From NCBI GenBank assembly GCA_003249105.1, contig QBLT01000001.1:28648-92647 (forward strand): DNA of 64,000 nucleotides, read 5' to 3'. Origin of the DNA: Leptolyngbya sp. (GTDB taxonomy: Bacteria > Cyanobacteriota > Cyanobacteriia > Phormidesmidales > Phormidesmidaceae). The notes under the pieces were generated by a model. The model was not told where the DNA came from and searched no databases. It saw only the letters and a list, made by a program, of their open reading frames with translations. Below, piece by piece: positions 37,896 through 47,139 of the stretch (its first letter is position 1; the number at the start of each line of letters is the position of its first letter). The position numbers and the translations under genes were made by a program.

Positions 37896-38972
37896 TTGCT
37901 CATGCCGAAACAGTCCTCCCTCTTCTCTGACGACAACTACGCCGATTTCCTCAATGGGCTCAAGTCACGCATCCGCACGGCCCAGGTCAAGGCAGCCCTC
38001 GCCGTCAATCAGGAGCTGATTCTTCTCTATTGGCAGATTGGGCGCGACATCCTTGCCAGGCAAGAAGGCGAAAAGTGGGGTTCTGGTGTCGTTGAGCGCC
38101 TTGCTCAGGATCTAAAGCGGGAGTTCCCCGATATCAAGGGGTTTTCTCGGACAAATCTCCTCTATATGCGAGCTTTTGCCAAGGCTTACCCCACTGAGCA
38201 GTTTGTCCACCAGCTTGGTGGACAAATTCCCTGGAAGCACAACTGCATTCTCATAGACAAGGTGAAAGATCCCGAACAACGGGTTTGGTACATTCAAAAA
38301 ACTATTGAGAACGGCTGGAGTCGCGACATCCTGGCGATGCAGATCGAAAGCGATCTATTCGCCCGCTTAGGTGGCGCTGTCACTAACTTCGAGCGAGTCC
38401 TCCCTGCGCCTCAGTCTGACCTTGCCCAGCAGCTCGTCAAAGACCCTTACCACTTCGACTTCCTCACCCTGGCAGAAGAGGCTCAAGAGCGAGATCTGGA
38501 GCGGGGCCTCGTAGACCATATCCGCGACTTTCTCCTCGAACTCGGTATGGGCTTCTCATTTCTGGGCAGTCAGTATCCCCTCGTTGTTAGTGGTAAAGAG
38601 TTTCGCCTCGATCTCCTCTTCTACCACGTCAAGCTCCACTGCTATGTGGTTGTGGATCTCAAAATGCACGAGTTTGAACCGCAGCACTCAGGCCAAATGA
38701 GCTTCTACGTTGCTGCCGTCGATAACCTTATGCGCAACGAACTCGATGCCCCTACTATCGGCATCATTCTCTGCCGAAGCAAAGATAAAACCATAGTGGA
38801 GTATGCGCTCCAAGGAACCCAGCAGCCAATTGGCGTTTCAACCTTTCAAACCCAGGGGGAACTTCCCCCAGATATTCAGAGCAGCCTGCCTACGGTAGAA
38901 CAGTTTGAGCTGGAACTGAATACTGCTATTGAAGAGATAGAAGACGAGGAAAAGCAGTCTCCCGACGATTAG
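37896..38972 (+). CDS. DUF1016 / YhcG-family PDDEXK nuclease-domain protein
   Basis: 'AALAVNQELILLYWQIGRDILARQ...KWGSGVVERLAQDLKREFPDIKGFSRTNLLYMRAF' and 'FRLDLLFYHVKLHCYVVVDLKMHEFEPQHSGQMSFYVAAVD'. Confidence 0.9.
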   Translation: MLMPKQSSLFSDDNYADFLNGLKSRIRTAQVKAALAVNQELILLYWQIGRDILARQEGEKWGSGVVERLAQDLKREFPDIKGFSRTNLLYMRAFAKAYPTEQFVHQLGGQIPWKHNCILIDKVKDPEQRVWYIQKTIENGWSRDILAMQIESDLFARLGGAVTNFERVLPAPQSDLAQQLVKDPYHFDFLTLAEEAQERDLERGLVDHIRDFLLELGMGFSFLGSQYPLVVSGKEFRLDLLFYHVKLHCYVVVDLKMHEFEPQHSGQMSFYVAAVDNLMRNELDAPTIGIILCRSKDKTIVEYALQGTQQPIGVSTFQTQGELPPDIQSSLPTVEQFELELNTAIEEIEDEEKQSPDD

Positions 38973-39019
38973 CTCTTTTTTCTAATTGACCAACAGGCTG
39001 TTGGCCAAATTGCTCTTCA

Positions 39020-39165
39020 TCAAAATTGAGCACGGCTGGAGCCTCACTGTACTTGTCTCCAGATCCAAAGCGGTCTCTACGCCTGGCAGGGAGAGGCCGT
39101 TACCAAGTTTGATCGCACCCTGCCCAAGCCTCAATCTGACCTGGCCCTACAGCCACGATCGCAAT
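39020..39165 (+). pseudogene. Frameshifted remnant of a second DUF1016/YhcG-like gene
   Basis: One frame reads LQIQSGLYAWQGEAVTKFDRTLPKPQSDLALQ, aligning with MQIESDLFARLGGAVTNFERVLPAPQSDLAQQ of the adjacent intact gene. Confidence 0.75.
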
Positions 39166-39330
39166 CTACAGTAGACGCAACTTGATGAGAAACCCTCACT
39201 AGCTGCGTTGGTGGGGGGGTTTGTTTGGGGTGTGACGCCATTCTCAAATCGGCAACGTGTTACCGATCTCAGGCAGAAGCCGGAAGGAACGTTTTGCCGA
39301 CCAGGTGCTCAATTTCTGTGATTGACCAGG

Positions 39331-39714
39331 CTACTGCATCTTCAATCCAGCGATCGCCCCTAGGGACTGCAAATTCTCCAGGCGCTTCCCGCAGGCCATT
39401 GGATGTTCTAAGCCCAGCAACTGGGCCAACTTGCCGATGGTTGTGACGGCGTAGATGGATGCCTCCTGCAAGGCAAGCAGAACTTCGTAGAGCCGCTGCT
39501 GCCCTGGGGAGAGCTGGCCCAGGTATTGAGTGTCAACCAAAATGTAAGAGCAATCCTCCAGAACCCCAGTCTTGGTATCACCACCGGAGAGGATTAGCTT
39601 CGTTCTGGCGATGTCGTCGAGCACCGCCTGGTCAATCTCAAGGTCAGCGTAGGCAGCATCGTGCTCATATTCGATGGCCAAGTTTTCGAGATGGTTGGAA
39701 CGTGAATAGGTCAT
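39331..39714 (-). CDS. Hypothetical protein
   Basis: ORF from MTYSRSNHLENL; compact helical protein, co-directional with the next gene. Confidence 0.5.
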   Translation of the reverse strand: MTYSRSNHLENLAIEYEHDAAYADLEIDQAVLDDIARTKLILSGGDTKTGVLEDCSYILVDTQYLGQLSPGQQRLYEVLLALQEASIYAVTTIGKLAQLLGLEHPMACGKRLENLQSLGAIAGLKMQ

Positions 39715-39770
39715 ACCGACCTCCAAAAATGGGGGAGCCAAGATTTTTTCCCATTTTAGTATGGCGTTCA

Positions 39771-40145
39771 TTACCTCGACGAGGCGGGTTGTTCTGACTC
39801 CTCAAAGTCGCCGTTGTGCTCCCAATCGCTACGATCCTCTTCCCAATCGCTACGATCATTCTCCTGATCATGAGAATCCTCGAAGTCTTCTGCTTCATTC
39901 ACAACCCGCTCAGAGCGGAAGCGATGTTGCCTAGAGTCGCGGCTGTTCACAATGCGTTGGGGTTGGTAGGTATTGAGGAACTGCTCATCATTGTCCCTTT
40001 GCACCCCAGCACTCCGCAGCGCTTTCTCGGCCTCCCTAACCCCTTCGGTGGGGATGTCAATCACCCAGTGGTGGCCGCCGTCGTTGCTGATCTCAATGAG
40101 GCTACGGTCGTCTTTGCTTTTACTCTTGCGTCGGCCTAAAACCAT
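39771..40145 (-). CDS. Hypothetical acidic protein with short DRSDWE repeat
   Basis: Start MVLGRRKSKSK at 40145; tail 'ENDRSDWEEDRSDWEHNGDFEESE'; the shared ATCCGATGTATTATTA motif lies upstream (40208-40223, minus). Confidence 0.5.
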   Translation of the reverse strand: MVLGRRKSKSKDDRSLIEISNDGGHHWVIDIPTEGVREAEKALRSAGVQRDNDEQFLNTYQPQRIVNSRDSRQHRFRSERVVNEAEDFEDSHDQENDRSDWEEDRSDWEHNGDFEESEQPASSR

Positions 40146-40370
40146 GGCTAGTACCTCTAATTTCAAGAAATACCCTGAACGCCATCTATCCGCACTGCGT
40201 TCTGATTTAATAATACATCGGATTAGTGTTTTAATCAACCTTGCTGAACGCATCGTCCCTCTTACGGTGGTTAGCCGGACGCTACCCCAGCCGCCATTGA
40301 ACCTCTGATTCGGAGGATGGAGGGAAACATAGTAGTGATGGGACGGGCGATGATGGCAGCTCCAGCCCCC

Positions 40371-40398
40371 TCGGCTCAAGGCTTTTGCCTTGGGCTTT
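40371..40398 (+). terminator. Intrinsic terminator-like hairpin with T-run
   Basis: ggctcaaggcttttgccttgggctttttaatg. Confidence 0.45.
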
Positions 40399-40412
40399 TT
40401 AATGCAATCTGC

Positions 40413-40679
40413 CTAGAATCGCCTCAGTTCCGATTCAATCCGCTTCAAGGCCAGGCCAAAGGAAACGAGCAATGGACGGCGGGCAGCATTCAATGCGATC
40501 GCCAAAAAATCAACTCCTTTTGCCTGTGCGCCTGGGCTGGCTTCGATCAGCAAGTCACGGGTCAGTGCGTGATTCCAGTGCTGGTGCCAGTCAGTAAGCT
40601 GCTGCGAGCAGTCGGACGATGCGCGATCGCCCAACTGCTTGCGTATACGGGATAAAGGCTCTCGATATGCGTTGACCAA
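40413..40679 (-). CDS. Hypothetical protein
   Basis: 88 aa ORF; no recognised domain. Confidence 0.35.
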   Translation of the reverse strand: MVNAYREPLSRIRKQLGDRASSDCSQQLTDWHQHWNHALTRDLLIEASPGAQAKGVDFLAIALNAARRPLLVSFGLALKRIESELRRF

Positions 40680-40793
40680 TGGCCTCTCTCATGCGCCGGT
40701 TGGTGTCGACAGCCATGGAGCTGCTAAACTCTTCGGCTTCAGCAATGCTGCCCTCAATGCGAGACGACTATGCCTCGATGTCACCGGTAGTGC

Positions 40794-40997
40794 TCACTTG
40801 TCGCCATCTACTGTTGCTGGGGGAATCTTGCCCTGTCCATCGGCTTCCCTGACGGCAGCCTCCACCAAGAACGCAGCCAACGTACTGGGCTTATTACGTT
40901 CCGATTCTGCCCATCGATCAAGGGCGTCGGCTATGCCATCGGGCAGCGTGATGAAGTAGCGCTTAGACACAGAAGCGACCATAAATTTCGCCTTCAT
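40794..40997 (-). CDS. Ribbon-helix-helix (CopG-like) protein
   Basis: 'KRYFITLPDGIADALDRWAESERNKPSTLAAFLVEAAVREA' matches RHH spacing. Confidence 0.65.
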   Translation of the reverse strand: MKAKFMVASVSKRYFITLPDGIADALDRWAESERNKPSTLAAFLVEAAVREADGQGKIPPATVDGDK

Positions 40998-41039
40998 CCT
41001 ACTACTGGCTAGCTATTCCGTAACTTATTCCCAACAAAG

Positions 41040-41078
41040 ATAGCTTATTTATAGCTGATTAGATAGCTTTATGCTATC
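41040..41078. promoter_or_regulatory. Candidate operator: repeated ATAGCT boxes upstream of the RHH gene
   Basis: ATAGCT at 41040, 41051, 41063 (11 and 12 bp apart) plus AGCTAT 41011 and GCTAT 41073. Confidence 0.45.
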
Positions 41079-41182
41079 ACTGTAACCATTGGTGGAACGC
41101 AACTGGAACAACCGGGTTCCACCGAACCGCCGAAAGCATTGATTTACCGAAGTTTCGAACTGTAACCAAGAGGTGTAACGAC

Positions 41183-41701
41183 GTGGAACGTCAACCACTA
41201 TCGATTCGTAAGTTTGCTGAGGTCTGTGGGGTATCCCACACCGAAATAGGTCGCAAGATGACGGCCCTGGGTATCTCGGGAACTCCCCAGGGCAAAGGAT
41301 TGCCCACGCTGCTGAGTCCGGCTGAACAAGACAGAATCGCTCAAACCCTGTTTATTCCTGCGGAACCGCCCGCCCCTCCTGCGCAGCACGTTGAGGTGTT
41401 GGGCAATGGTTTATCGGTTTACACGCCCCCGCCGCTGGCAACTCGGGGCGTCAACAGCGAGCTTAGCCGCCATCTGCAACAGCAGCAGCTCACCCAGGCG
41501 CTAGGAGCCTTTAAGGGCAACCAGGCCAGCTTTAGAAACGCCCTGCTGGGTATGGCGGCTGAGTCGGGTCGCCAGCTGGGCCATGAGATGGCCGTTACCG
41601 AGATAAACACCGCCCTAGCCACCCACGCGCAACTGCAACAAACCGTGGGAAAGGAGTTGGGCGTCGTTGCAGACACGCCCGATACCGCCGCTACTGGTTA
41701 G
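41183..41701 (+). CDS. Helix-turn-helix-like N-terminal domain protein heading a conjugation-associated operon
   Basis: 'PLSIRKFAEVCGVSHTEIGRKMTALGI' HTH-like; followed by membrane/ATPase genes on the same strand. Confidence 0.45.
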   Translation: MERQPLSIRKFAEVCGVSHTEIGRKMTALGISGTPQGKGLPTLLSPAEQDRIAQTLFIPAEPPAPPAQHVEVLGNGLSVYTPPPLATRGVNSELSRHLQQQQLTQALGAFKGNQASFRNALLGMAAESGRQLGHEMAVTEINTALATHAQLQQTVGKELGVVADTPDTAATG

Positions 41702-41765
41702 GGGGTTTAGCCCTGATAACCGCCGTTTTCATCCTGTTAACGCCCTAACTTCGCTCATAACCATC

Positions 41766-42428
41766 ATGGAAGCCAAATTCACTCCCCCTGCCGTCCCCCT
41801 CCAATACCGCCGCGAGGCAGTTGGCGGTGCATCGCCTATCCAAAACATCTACCTGGCCCCCTTGCCCTGGTGGCAGAACCGCCGTTACTGGGCTGCCGGT
41901 GGCATTGCAGTTGCCGCCCTTTCAGGCATTGCCTTCGCGTTTGCTCAGTCAGGCCGAACAGGCGACGAGGGCACCTACCAGAGCGAACAACCCGCCCCTA
42001 ACTACGAGAACGTTTTGGCTGCCGCCCAAGACCGACTCTCGGGCAACTACGAAGACAGCCGCATGGTGCTGGCCGATGTGAACCGTGCGGTTTTGAATAA
42101 CGAGGCCTATCGCTACCGCCAGCAGGCGGAACAGGACGTCCTGAAGCCCACCGACCCGTGTTACCAGCAGCAGATCATCTGTCCCCTCAACCGCTATCAG
42201 CGCGACGCCCAGGTGATGTTGGATGCCGCTAAGGGCGATCGCGATTGGCGACAGGCCCAGGCGGCGCTCTTTCGGGTCGAGGCCGTGGAGGTGGCCCGCT
42301 CGCTGGCGGCGCTGCCCCAAGACCCACCAACCAATCTGGCCGTGGTGGCGATCGAGAATCTGGTGCAGTACCACGACCGGCAACACTCCCTCAGTGAAGA
42401 GGTGCAGGCCCATGAAGTACGCGATTAA
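41766..42428 (+). CDS. Single-pass membrane protein
   Basis: 'RRYWAAGGIAVAALSGIAFAFAQ' TM segment; start at MEAKFTPP. Confidence 0.55.
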   Translation: MEAKFTPPAVPLQYRREAVGGASPIQNIYLAPLPWWQNRRYWAAGGIAVAALSGIAFAFAQSGRTGDEGTYQSEQPAPNYENVLAAAQDRLSGNYEDSRMVLADVNRAVLNNEAYRYRQQAEQDVLKPTDPCYQQQIICPLNRYQRDAQVMLDAAKGDRDWRQAQAALFRVEAVEVARSLAALPQDPPTNLAVVAIENLVQYHDRQHSLSEEVQAHEVRD

Positions 42429-42645
42429 CTACGCCCGTTTTGTCTGGTTCCTGCTGTGGCGCTCAACACCTGGGCATCTCCTTCAAACCGCCGTGGTCGC
42501 TCCCTTAACCGGCATCGTCCTGATTGTGGTCTTGACGCAGCTGGCGGATTTTCTGGTCGCGCTGCTGCTGGGCTGGGGGTTGTTTCTGCTGGGGCTATCA
42601 GCCGTTCGAGCCGTAGCGTTGCGATTCGGGAGGGGCGTTCGATGA
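42412..42645 (+). CDS. Small membrane protein
   Basis: 78 codons, two TM helices; overlaps both neighbouring genes. Confidence 0.5.
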   Translation: MKYAINYARFVWFLLWRSTPGHLLQTAVVAPLTGIVLIVVLTQLADFLVALLLGWGLFLLGLSAVRAVALRFGRGVR

Positions 42646-43904
42646 ATCAGCATTACTTGCTCTATGGCTCCATTGGGGCAGCTGCCCTGGGGCTGTTCTG
42701 TGGGCTGCAACGGCCTGCCAGCAACCTCACCCCCGCTGACCTAGAGGCCTTCGCCAATGGGGCTCAGATTCGCTACGAGAAAACCTATCCCTATCTGCCT
42801 GCTGCTCTCGTGTTTGGGCTGGTGTCAGTGGGCTGCGGGGTGGCCTGGGCTGTGGGGGGAGAGCAGCCTAAGGTGGCCATTGCAGGCCCCCAGATTCCAC
42901 TCCAGCCACAGGGCTGGAATGGGCAGGTGCCCTTTGCCGGGGCCACTGAGTCCTTCCGGGTGGGTAACCCCGCCGCTATCCTTGCTGCCCGCATGCGCCC
43001 CACGCTCATTTCGGCCAACCCCAGAATCGGCAAAGGGCTAACGGTTGCCCATGCCTACCGCCAGGCCCAGGTGAAACACGGCGCGGTGGTGTGGGTGATT
43101 CAGCCCAAATACCACCCCAAGGAGCACGGCTATTGGGAGCAGGCCGATAATGTGCTCGGCTTCATGGCTGATTCTCTGGAGTCCAAGGAGGACATCGACG
43201 ACATCTGCGAACAGATGCAGAAGTTTATCTTCGCCTGGCGGCAGTTGCCTCAGCGGCCCAAGGTGCTGATTATCGACGAGCTGGCGATGATGAAGACCGC
43301 CTTTAAGGCCTGGTACGAGGGGTTCCTCAAGTCACAGCTCACCATGGAGCTGTCATCAGGGGAGACAGATGATCGCGCACTATGGGCCATTACTCAGTCG
43401 TCGCTGGTAGGCGATATCGGGGTCAGTGGTGGCATGAGAGCCACGTTTGACCTGCTCACCATTCAGACCCCCAGCAGCCAGAGCCATCTGGAGAGCCTGA
43501 GGAAGTCTGACACCAGCATTCCACCGATTGAGGATGAAGTGATTTTTGAGCGATCGTTCTCGCCCAAGCAGGCGGTCTTTTACCACTCAGAAATCAAAGA
43601 ATGGCTGCCGATGGTGGCCTATGAAGTGCCCGAACTAAGTTCGGCCTCGATAACCGGCGGCATAACTCGCGGTAACCACGGCACAGCAACCGATACAGCC
43701 GAATCAGTTACAAACCGAACCGAGTTTCAAAAGGCCTCCCAGGGGCCAGATCTGGCCCTGATCATCGCGGTAACCAACGCCCTGGCCCAGGGGATGTCGC
43801 GGTCCAAGGTGATCAAGGAGGTGCTGGGGTACCAGGGGCACAAGTACCAGGAAGGCTGTGACTTATTTGACCGCATCAAATCCATCATTGAGGAAAATTC
43901 CTAA
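42642..43904 (+). CDS. Membrane-anchored P-loop ATPase with divergent Walker A, conjugation-associated
   Basis: Two N-terminal TMs, 'RPTLISANPRIGKGLTVAHAYRQAQ' (divergent P-loop), 'KVLIIDELAMMKTAF' Walker B. Confidence 0.55.
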   Translation: MNQHYLLYGSIGAAALGLFCGLQRPASNLTPADLEAFANGAQIRYEKTYPYLPAALVFGLVSVGCGVAWAVGGEQPKVAIAGPQIPLQPQGWNGQVPFAGATESFRVGNPAAILAARMRPTLISANPRIGKGLTVAHAYRQAQVKHGAVVWVIQPKYHPKEHGYWEQADNVLGFMADSLESKEDIDDICEQMQKFIFAWRQLPQRPKVLIIDELAMMKTAFKAWYEGFLKSQLTMELSSGETDDRALWAITQSSLVGDIGVSGGMRATFDLLTIQTPSSQSHLESLRKSDTSIPPIEDEVIFERSFSPKQAVFYHSEIKEWLPMVAYEVPELSSASITGGITRGNHGTATDTAESVTNRTEFQKASQGPDLALIIAVTNALAQGMSRSKVIKEVLGYQGHKYQEGCDLFDRIKSIIEENS

Positions 43905-44452
43905 TGGCTAGCTCTAAGAACAATCAACTCGCCAATAGCAACAATGGCCCCGAGATCATCGACGGGCAAATCATCGACATCACGCCCCAGCTCAGCTCGC
44001 CAGGTCGGGGCAGCGGGGTCCAGCTCGCGCCACGCAATGCCATGCGATCTAACGTGCAGGATGGCGGCTGGTTTGATGCCACCAGCGGCAAGCGCAAGCC
44101 CATTTTTGTCATCACTCCCAGCACCGATCCCTGGAGCGTATTTCCGGTGATTCGCGCTGCTCTGAGCTGTTTGAAGAACCATCCCTTGCAGACGATGGGT
44201 GGAGCTTTTATCTCGGTGTGGGGCGGGCTGTTTGTGCTCTCGGCGGGGCTGAATGTGCTGCAAGGTTCGGCGGTCAAAGCCGGAGGTGATATTTGGAATC
44301 CGGTGGTGGCGGGAACCAACTTTGGGGCCATGTTGGTGGTACCGACGCAGAGCATCGCGGGCAGCGCTCACAAAGTGTTGACCGGGGAGGAACGGGTCGG
44401 TCAACCCATTGAAACGCGTCCTTACACTCGCGCTGTGAAGGTCGGGGAGTAG
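43904..44452 (+). CDS. Hypothetical membrane protein
   Basis: 182 aa with hydrophobic segment 'TMGGAFISVWGGLFVLSAGLNVL'; ATGA-type junction. Confidence 0.5.
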   Translation: MASSKNNQLANSNNGPEIIDGQIIDITPQLSSPGRGSGVQLAPRNAMRSNVQDGGWFDATSGKRKPIFVITPSTDPWSVFPVIRAALSCLKNHPLQTMGGAFISVWGGLFVLSAGLNVLQGSAVKAGGDIWNPVVAGTNFGAMLVVPTQSIAGSAHKVLTGEERVGQPIETRPYTRAVKVGE

Positions 44453-44454
44453 CG

Positions 44455-44877
44455 ATGCTGTTCTGGCGAATCAGAACCCGGTACCTGCTGGCCCTGGCGG
44501 CGTTGTTCGTCGGGATCGCGTTTTTAGACCTGAAGCAGCCGGGCCGGGGGCAGTTCTACAACCCGGTCTATGGGGTGAGGTCTTGGTTCAACACCCACCA
44601 GCCTGCGGCGTGGCAGCTGGTGACCAGGGTGCAGGGCAACGATGCTCGTCTGCATGCCTGTGTGGCGGTGGCTCCTGATCCGGTTGCCCTCGATGCCACC
44701 AAGGCGGAGCTGCGCAGGGCGCTGGTGGGGGAGTCAGAATCTGTGGCGCTGGAGTGGTTGGGGCAGCCTGCCTGCACCTTGGGTAACGGGATCTATCGCT
44801 GGGCCTTGGACAACGGCTTGGCCCTCGATGTGACGGTGACGGAGGGGGAGGTGACCCACAGTGAACTCAACCGTTAA
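44455..44877 (+). CDS. Hypothetical exported/membrane protein
   Basis: 140 aa with N-terminal TM; overlaps the next gene. Confidence 0.5.
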   Translation: MLFWRIRTRYLLALAALFVGIAFLDLKQPGRGQFYNPVYGVRSWFNTHQPAAWQLVTRVQGNDARLHACVAVAPDPVALDATKAELRRALVGESESVALEWLGQPACTLGNGIYRWALDNGLALDVTVTEGEVTHSELNR

Positions 44878-45988
44878 ACACTACAAACCCCACTGGTCGG
44901 AGCTGCCGCCGACCTGGCGCTACGTCATCGGGACGGCGATGCAGGCGGGCGAGCTGGTGCTCAAGCTGGGCTGCGTGGGGGCGATCGCCACCTCAGTGTG
45001 GGTGATGGTCGATCAGGAGACGAATGAAACCTGGGGGGCACGGTTCAGGAAAGTCAGCGCGGTCGCGGAGGCGGTGACTGGGTTCTATGACGATGACTTT
45101 AAGGCCCTGATCAGCAAGGGCGATGTGATTGCGGGCTACACCGTCAACTCGGGCTTTGGCCTGCGGATGCATCCCATCCACAATGAGATGCGGATACATT
45201 CGGGCATTGACCTGCCGACGCCGGAGGGGGTGGCAATTCATGCGATCGGCTATGCGGGGGATCGGGTGTCGGTGCGCTGCTGGAGCGACCCGAAGGGCTA
45301 TGGCACGGTGGCGGATATGACCAGCAGTGCCTTTCCTGAGATCACCTTTAGGGCGGCTCACTTGTCCCACTGCAAGGGGGGTGAGCACCGAGCCGGGGCG
45401 GTGGTAGCGAAGACGGGTAACACCGGCGGCAGCACGGGCGCTCACCTGCATTGGGAGCAGCTACAAGGCGGTGTAGCCCAGGCTCCGCAGAAGGGCTATC
45501 TGGTCTGGGCGCTGAATGGTCGCAAACCCAATGAGCGGCTGGGGGATACGATTGCGCTCTACCGGGCGATTGTTGCCAAGGAGTCGGGCGGTGACCACAC
45601 CGCCGTCAACCCTGACACGGGGGCATTGGGCCTGGGGCAGGTGATGCCGCAGAATCTCAACTGTTCCTGGGACGGCAAACCTAAGAGCAACTGCGGCTGG
45701 GATTACGATGTGCTGGGTCGCGATGTGTCGCCCCAAGAGTTTTTGCAGAATCCCGATATTCAGCAGCAGATCGTGGGGGCCAAACTGGAAAGTGCCCTAC
45801 AGCGCCAAATTCAAGCGGGCCACGATATGAATACTGCTGTTAAGCGGGTGGCGGCGGAGTGGTATTCGGGCAATCCTGAGCTGGCCCACGATACGCGCCC
45901 CCAGGCGGGCTATGAGTCCATCAAGAGCTATGCCGACAGTGCGGCGGAGAAGGTCCACCGGCTCCGGCAGGAGAACCTGGAGAAGTAG
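44861..45988 (+). CDS. Bifunctional peptidoglycan hydrolase: M23 endopeptidase plus SLT lytic transglycosylase
   Basis: 'GFGLRMHPIHNEMRIHSGIDLPTPEG...TGNTGGSTGAHLHWEQ' M23; 'IVAKESGGDHTAVNPDTGALGLGQVMPQN' SLT. Confidence 0.9.
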   Translation: MNSTVKHYKPHWSELPPTWRYVIGTAMQAGELVLKLGCVGAIATSVWVMVDQETNETWGARFRKVSAVAEAVTGFYDDDFKALISKGDVIAGYTVNSGFGLRMHPIHNEMRIHSGIDLPTPEGVAIHAIGYAGDRVSVRCWSDPKGYGTVADMTSSAFPEITFRAAHLSHCKGGEHRAGAVVAKTGNTGGSTGAHLHWEQLQGGVAQAPQKGYLVWALNGRKPNERLGDTIALYRAIVAKESGGDHTAVNPDTGALGLGQVMPQNLNCSWDGKPKSNCGWDYDVLGRDVSPQEFLQNPDIQQQIVGAKLESALQRQIQAGHDMNTAVKRVAAEWYSGNPELAHDTRPQAGYESIKSYADSAAEKVHRLRQENLEK

Positions 45989-46261
45989 GCCCTCGCCCAG
46001 GATGGTGCCCTTGTCAGTGATTTCGCAACCTGAATCAGGCGCAAAAGCCAAGCGGGATACTCTTAATTATTTTCAATACGATATATTAGCTTTGAATAAT
46101 GTGGAGAGTCCAACGAATCCAGTTCTTGACCGGGTTACAGCCCAGGCTCAGCAAAAACAGAGGGGCTACGGGTGCGAGAGTTTCCGATCGCATTTTCCGA
46201 GTCCTTCCGTGGGAATGGATGATTACACACTGCAGGAGATCGCATGGGGGAAGTAGGAACG

Positions 46262-46531
46262 ATGTGCAATCTGGTGTACTGGAAGGACGAAGTGTCGGGC
46301 GCTCTGGCTCCCGTCGTTGAAAAATTCTTGCTCACTGAAGAGCACTTGGACGGTACCGAACGGGCAACGCTAGCGGAATACCTTCGCAGCTGGGCCTATG
46401 GGCCTTTCGCCGGGGGGAGCAAACTAGAGCTTCTCCAATCCACGTTTACCGAGCTGGTGGCCCAGGGCGATCGGAACAGCATCGAACAATGGTACCGCCA
46501 GGCGCTTGACCTAGGAATCGAACCGTTTTAG
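46262..46531 (+). CDS. Hypothetical small protein
   Basis: ORF from MCNLVYWKDEV; followed by terminator hairpin. Confidence 0.45.
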   Translation: MCNLVYWKDEVSGALAPVVEKFLLTEEHLDGTERATLAEYLRSWAYGPFAGGSKLELLQSTFTELVAQGDRNSIEQWYRQALDLGIEPF

Positions 46532-46641
46532 GCCAACCCAAAAGCCCGCCTGAATCCAACCAGGGCAGGCTTTTGGGCGAAAATGAATTCCCAAAAAATA
46601 CTTCATTTTTATATTAATCCGATGTATTATTAATTATTGGC
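46530..46641 (+). promoter_or_regulatory. Terminator+promoter module, copy A
   Basis: aaaagcccgcc...ggcaggctttt hairpin, cttcatttt, then ATCCGATGTATTATTAATTATTGGC at 46617-46641. Confidence 0.7.
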
Positions 46642-46664
46642 GAGGCACACCACGGTCACTCCAA

Positions 46665-46877
46665 ATGAACGTGAAGATCCTAACCATGCAAACCGAACGC
46701 ACGGGCTGGCATCCCGAGTACAGAAGTCGCCGGGTCTTTGAAATCAAGGGAAGCCCAAAAGAAAAATGGGTGTGTGGTGAGTGTGAGTGTGATCGCTTTG
46801 TCTTCGGGGCGAGCCTATTCCAGGCTTACTGCCACCAATGCACCGCCCTAGTCCAATCACCAGAGTTGAAATCATGA
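46665..46877 (+). CDS. Small putative zinc-ribbon protein
   Basis: CGECECDRFVFGASLFQAYCHQC: two CxxC-like pairs. Confidence 0.5.
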   Translation: MNVKILTMQTERTGWHPEYRSRRVFEIKGSPKEKWVCGECECDRFVFGASLFQAYCHQCTALVQSPELKS

Positions 46878-47128
46878 CCGCGATATATCAAGACAAACTC
46901 AACCCCGCGTTCTCCAGGCGCTGGGAAGGCTTACCAAACATCTGTTCAGAAGCGGGCATCAGCGTTCGGCAGTTCTTGAGTGAGGGCATTAGCGAGGTCT
47001 ACAACAACCAGACCAATCAGGTGATAGACCAGTTCAACTCTCAAAACGACGCGATCGCAGCAGCGTTCCTGATCGCCTGCGAGATGAAAAACCTTAACCC
47101 TGCTGACTACGGCTTCACATTCGCCTAG
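46874..47128 (+). CDS. Hypothetical protein
   Basis: ORF from MTAIYQDKLNPAF; overlaps previous stop (ATGA). Confidence 0.45.
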   Translation: MTAIYQDKLNPAFSRRWEGLPNICSEAGISVRQFLSEGISEVYNNQTNQVIDQFNSQNDAIAAAFLIACEMKNLNPADYGFTFA

Positions 47129-47139
47129 GAGCAAAAACC

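Noticed and set aside
38202-38226. Hairpin TTTGTCCACCA-GCT-TGGTGGACAAA inside the DUF1016 gene as a palindromic insertion
   Set aside because: The encoded segment (QFVHQLGGQIPW) occupies the same length as in the usual DUF1016 pattern, so there is no sign of insertion.
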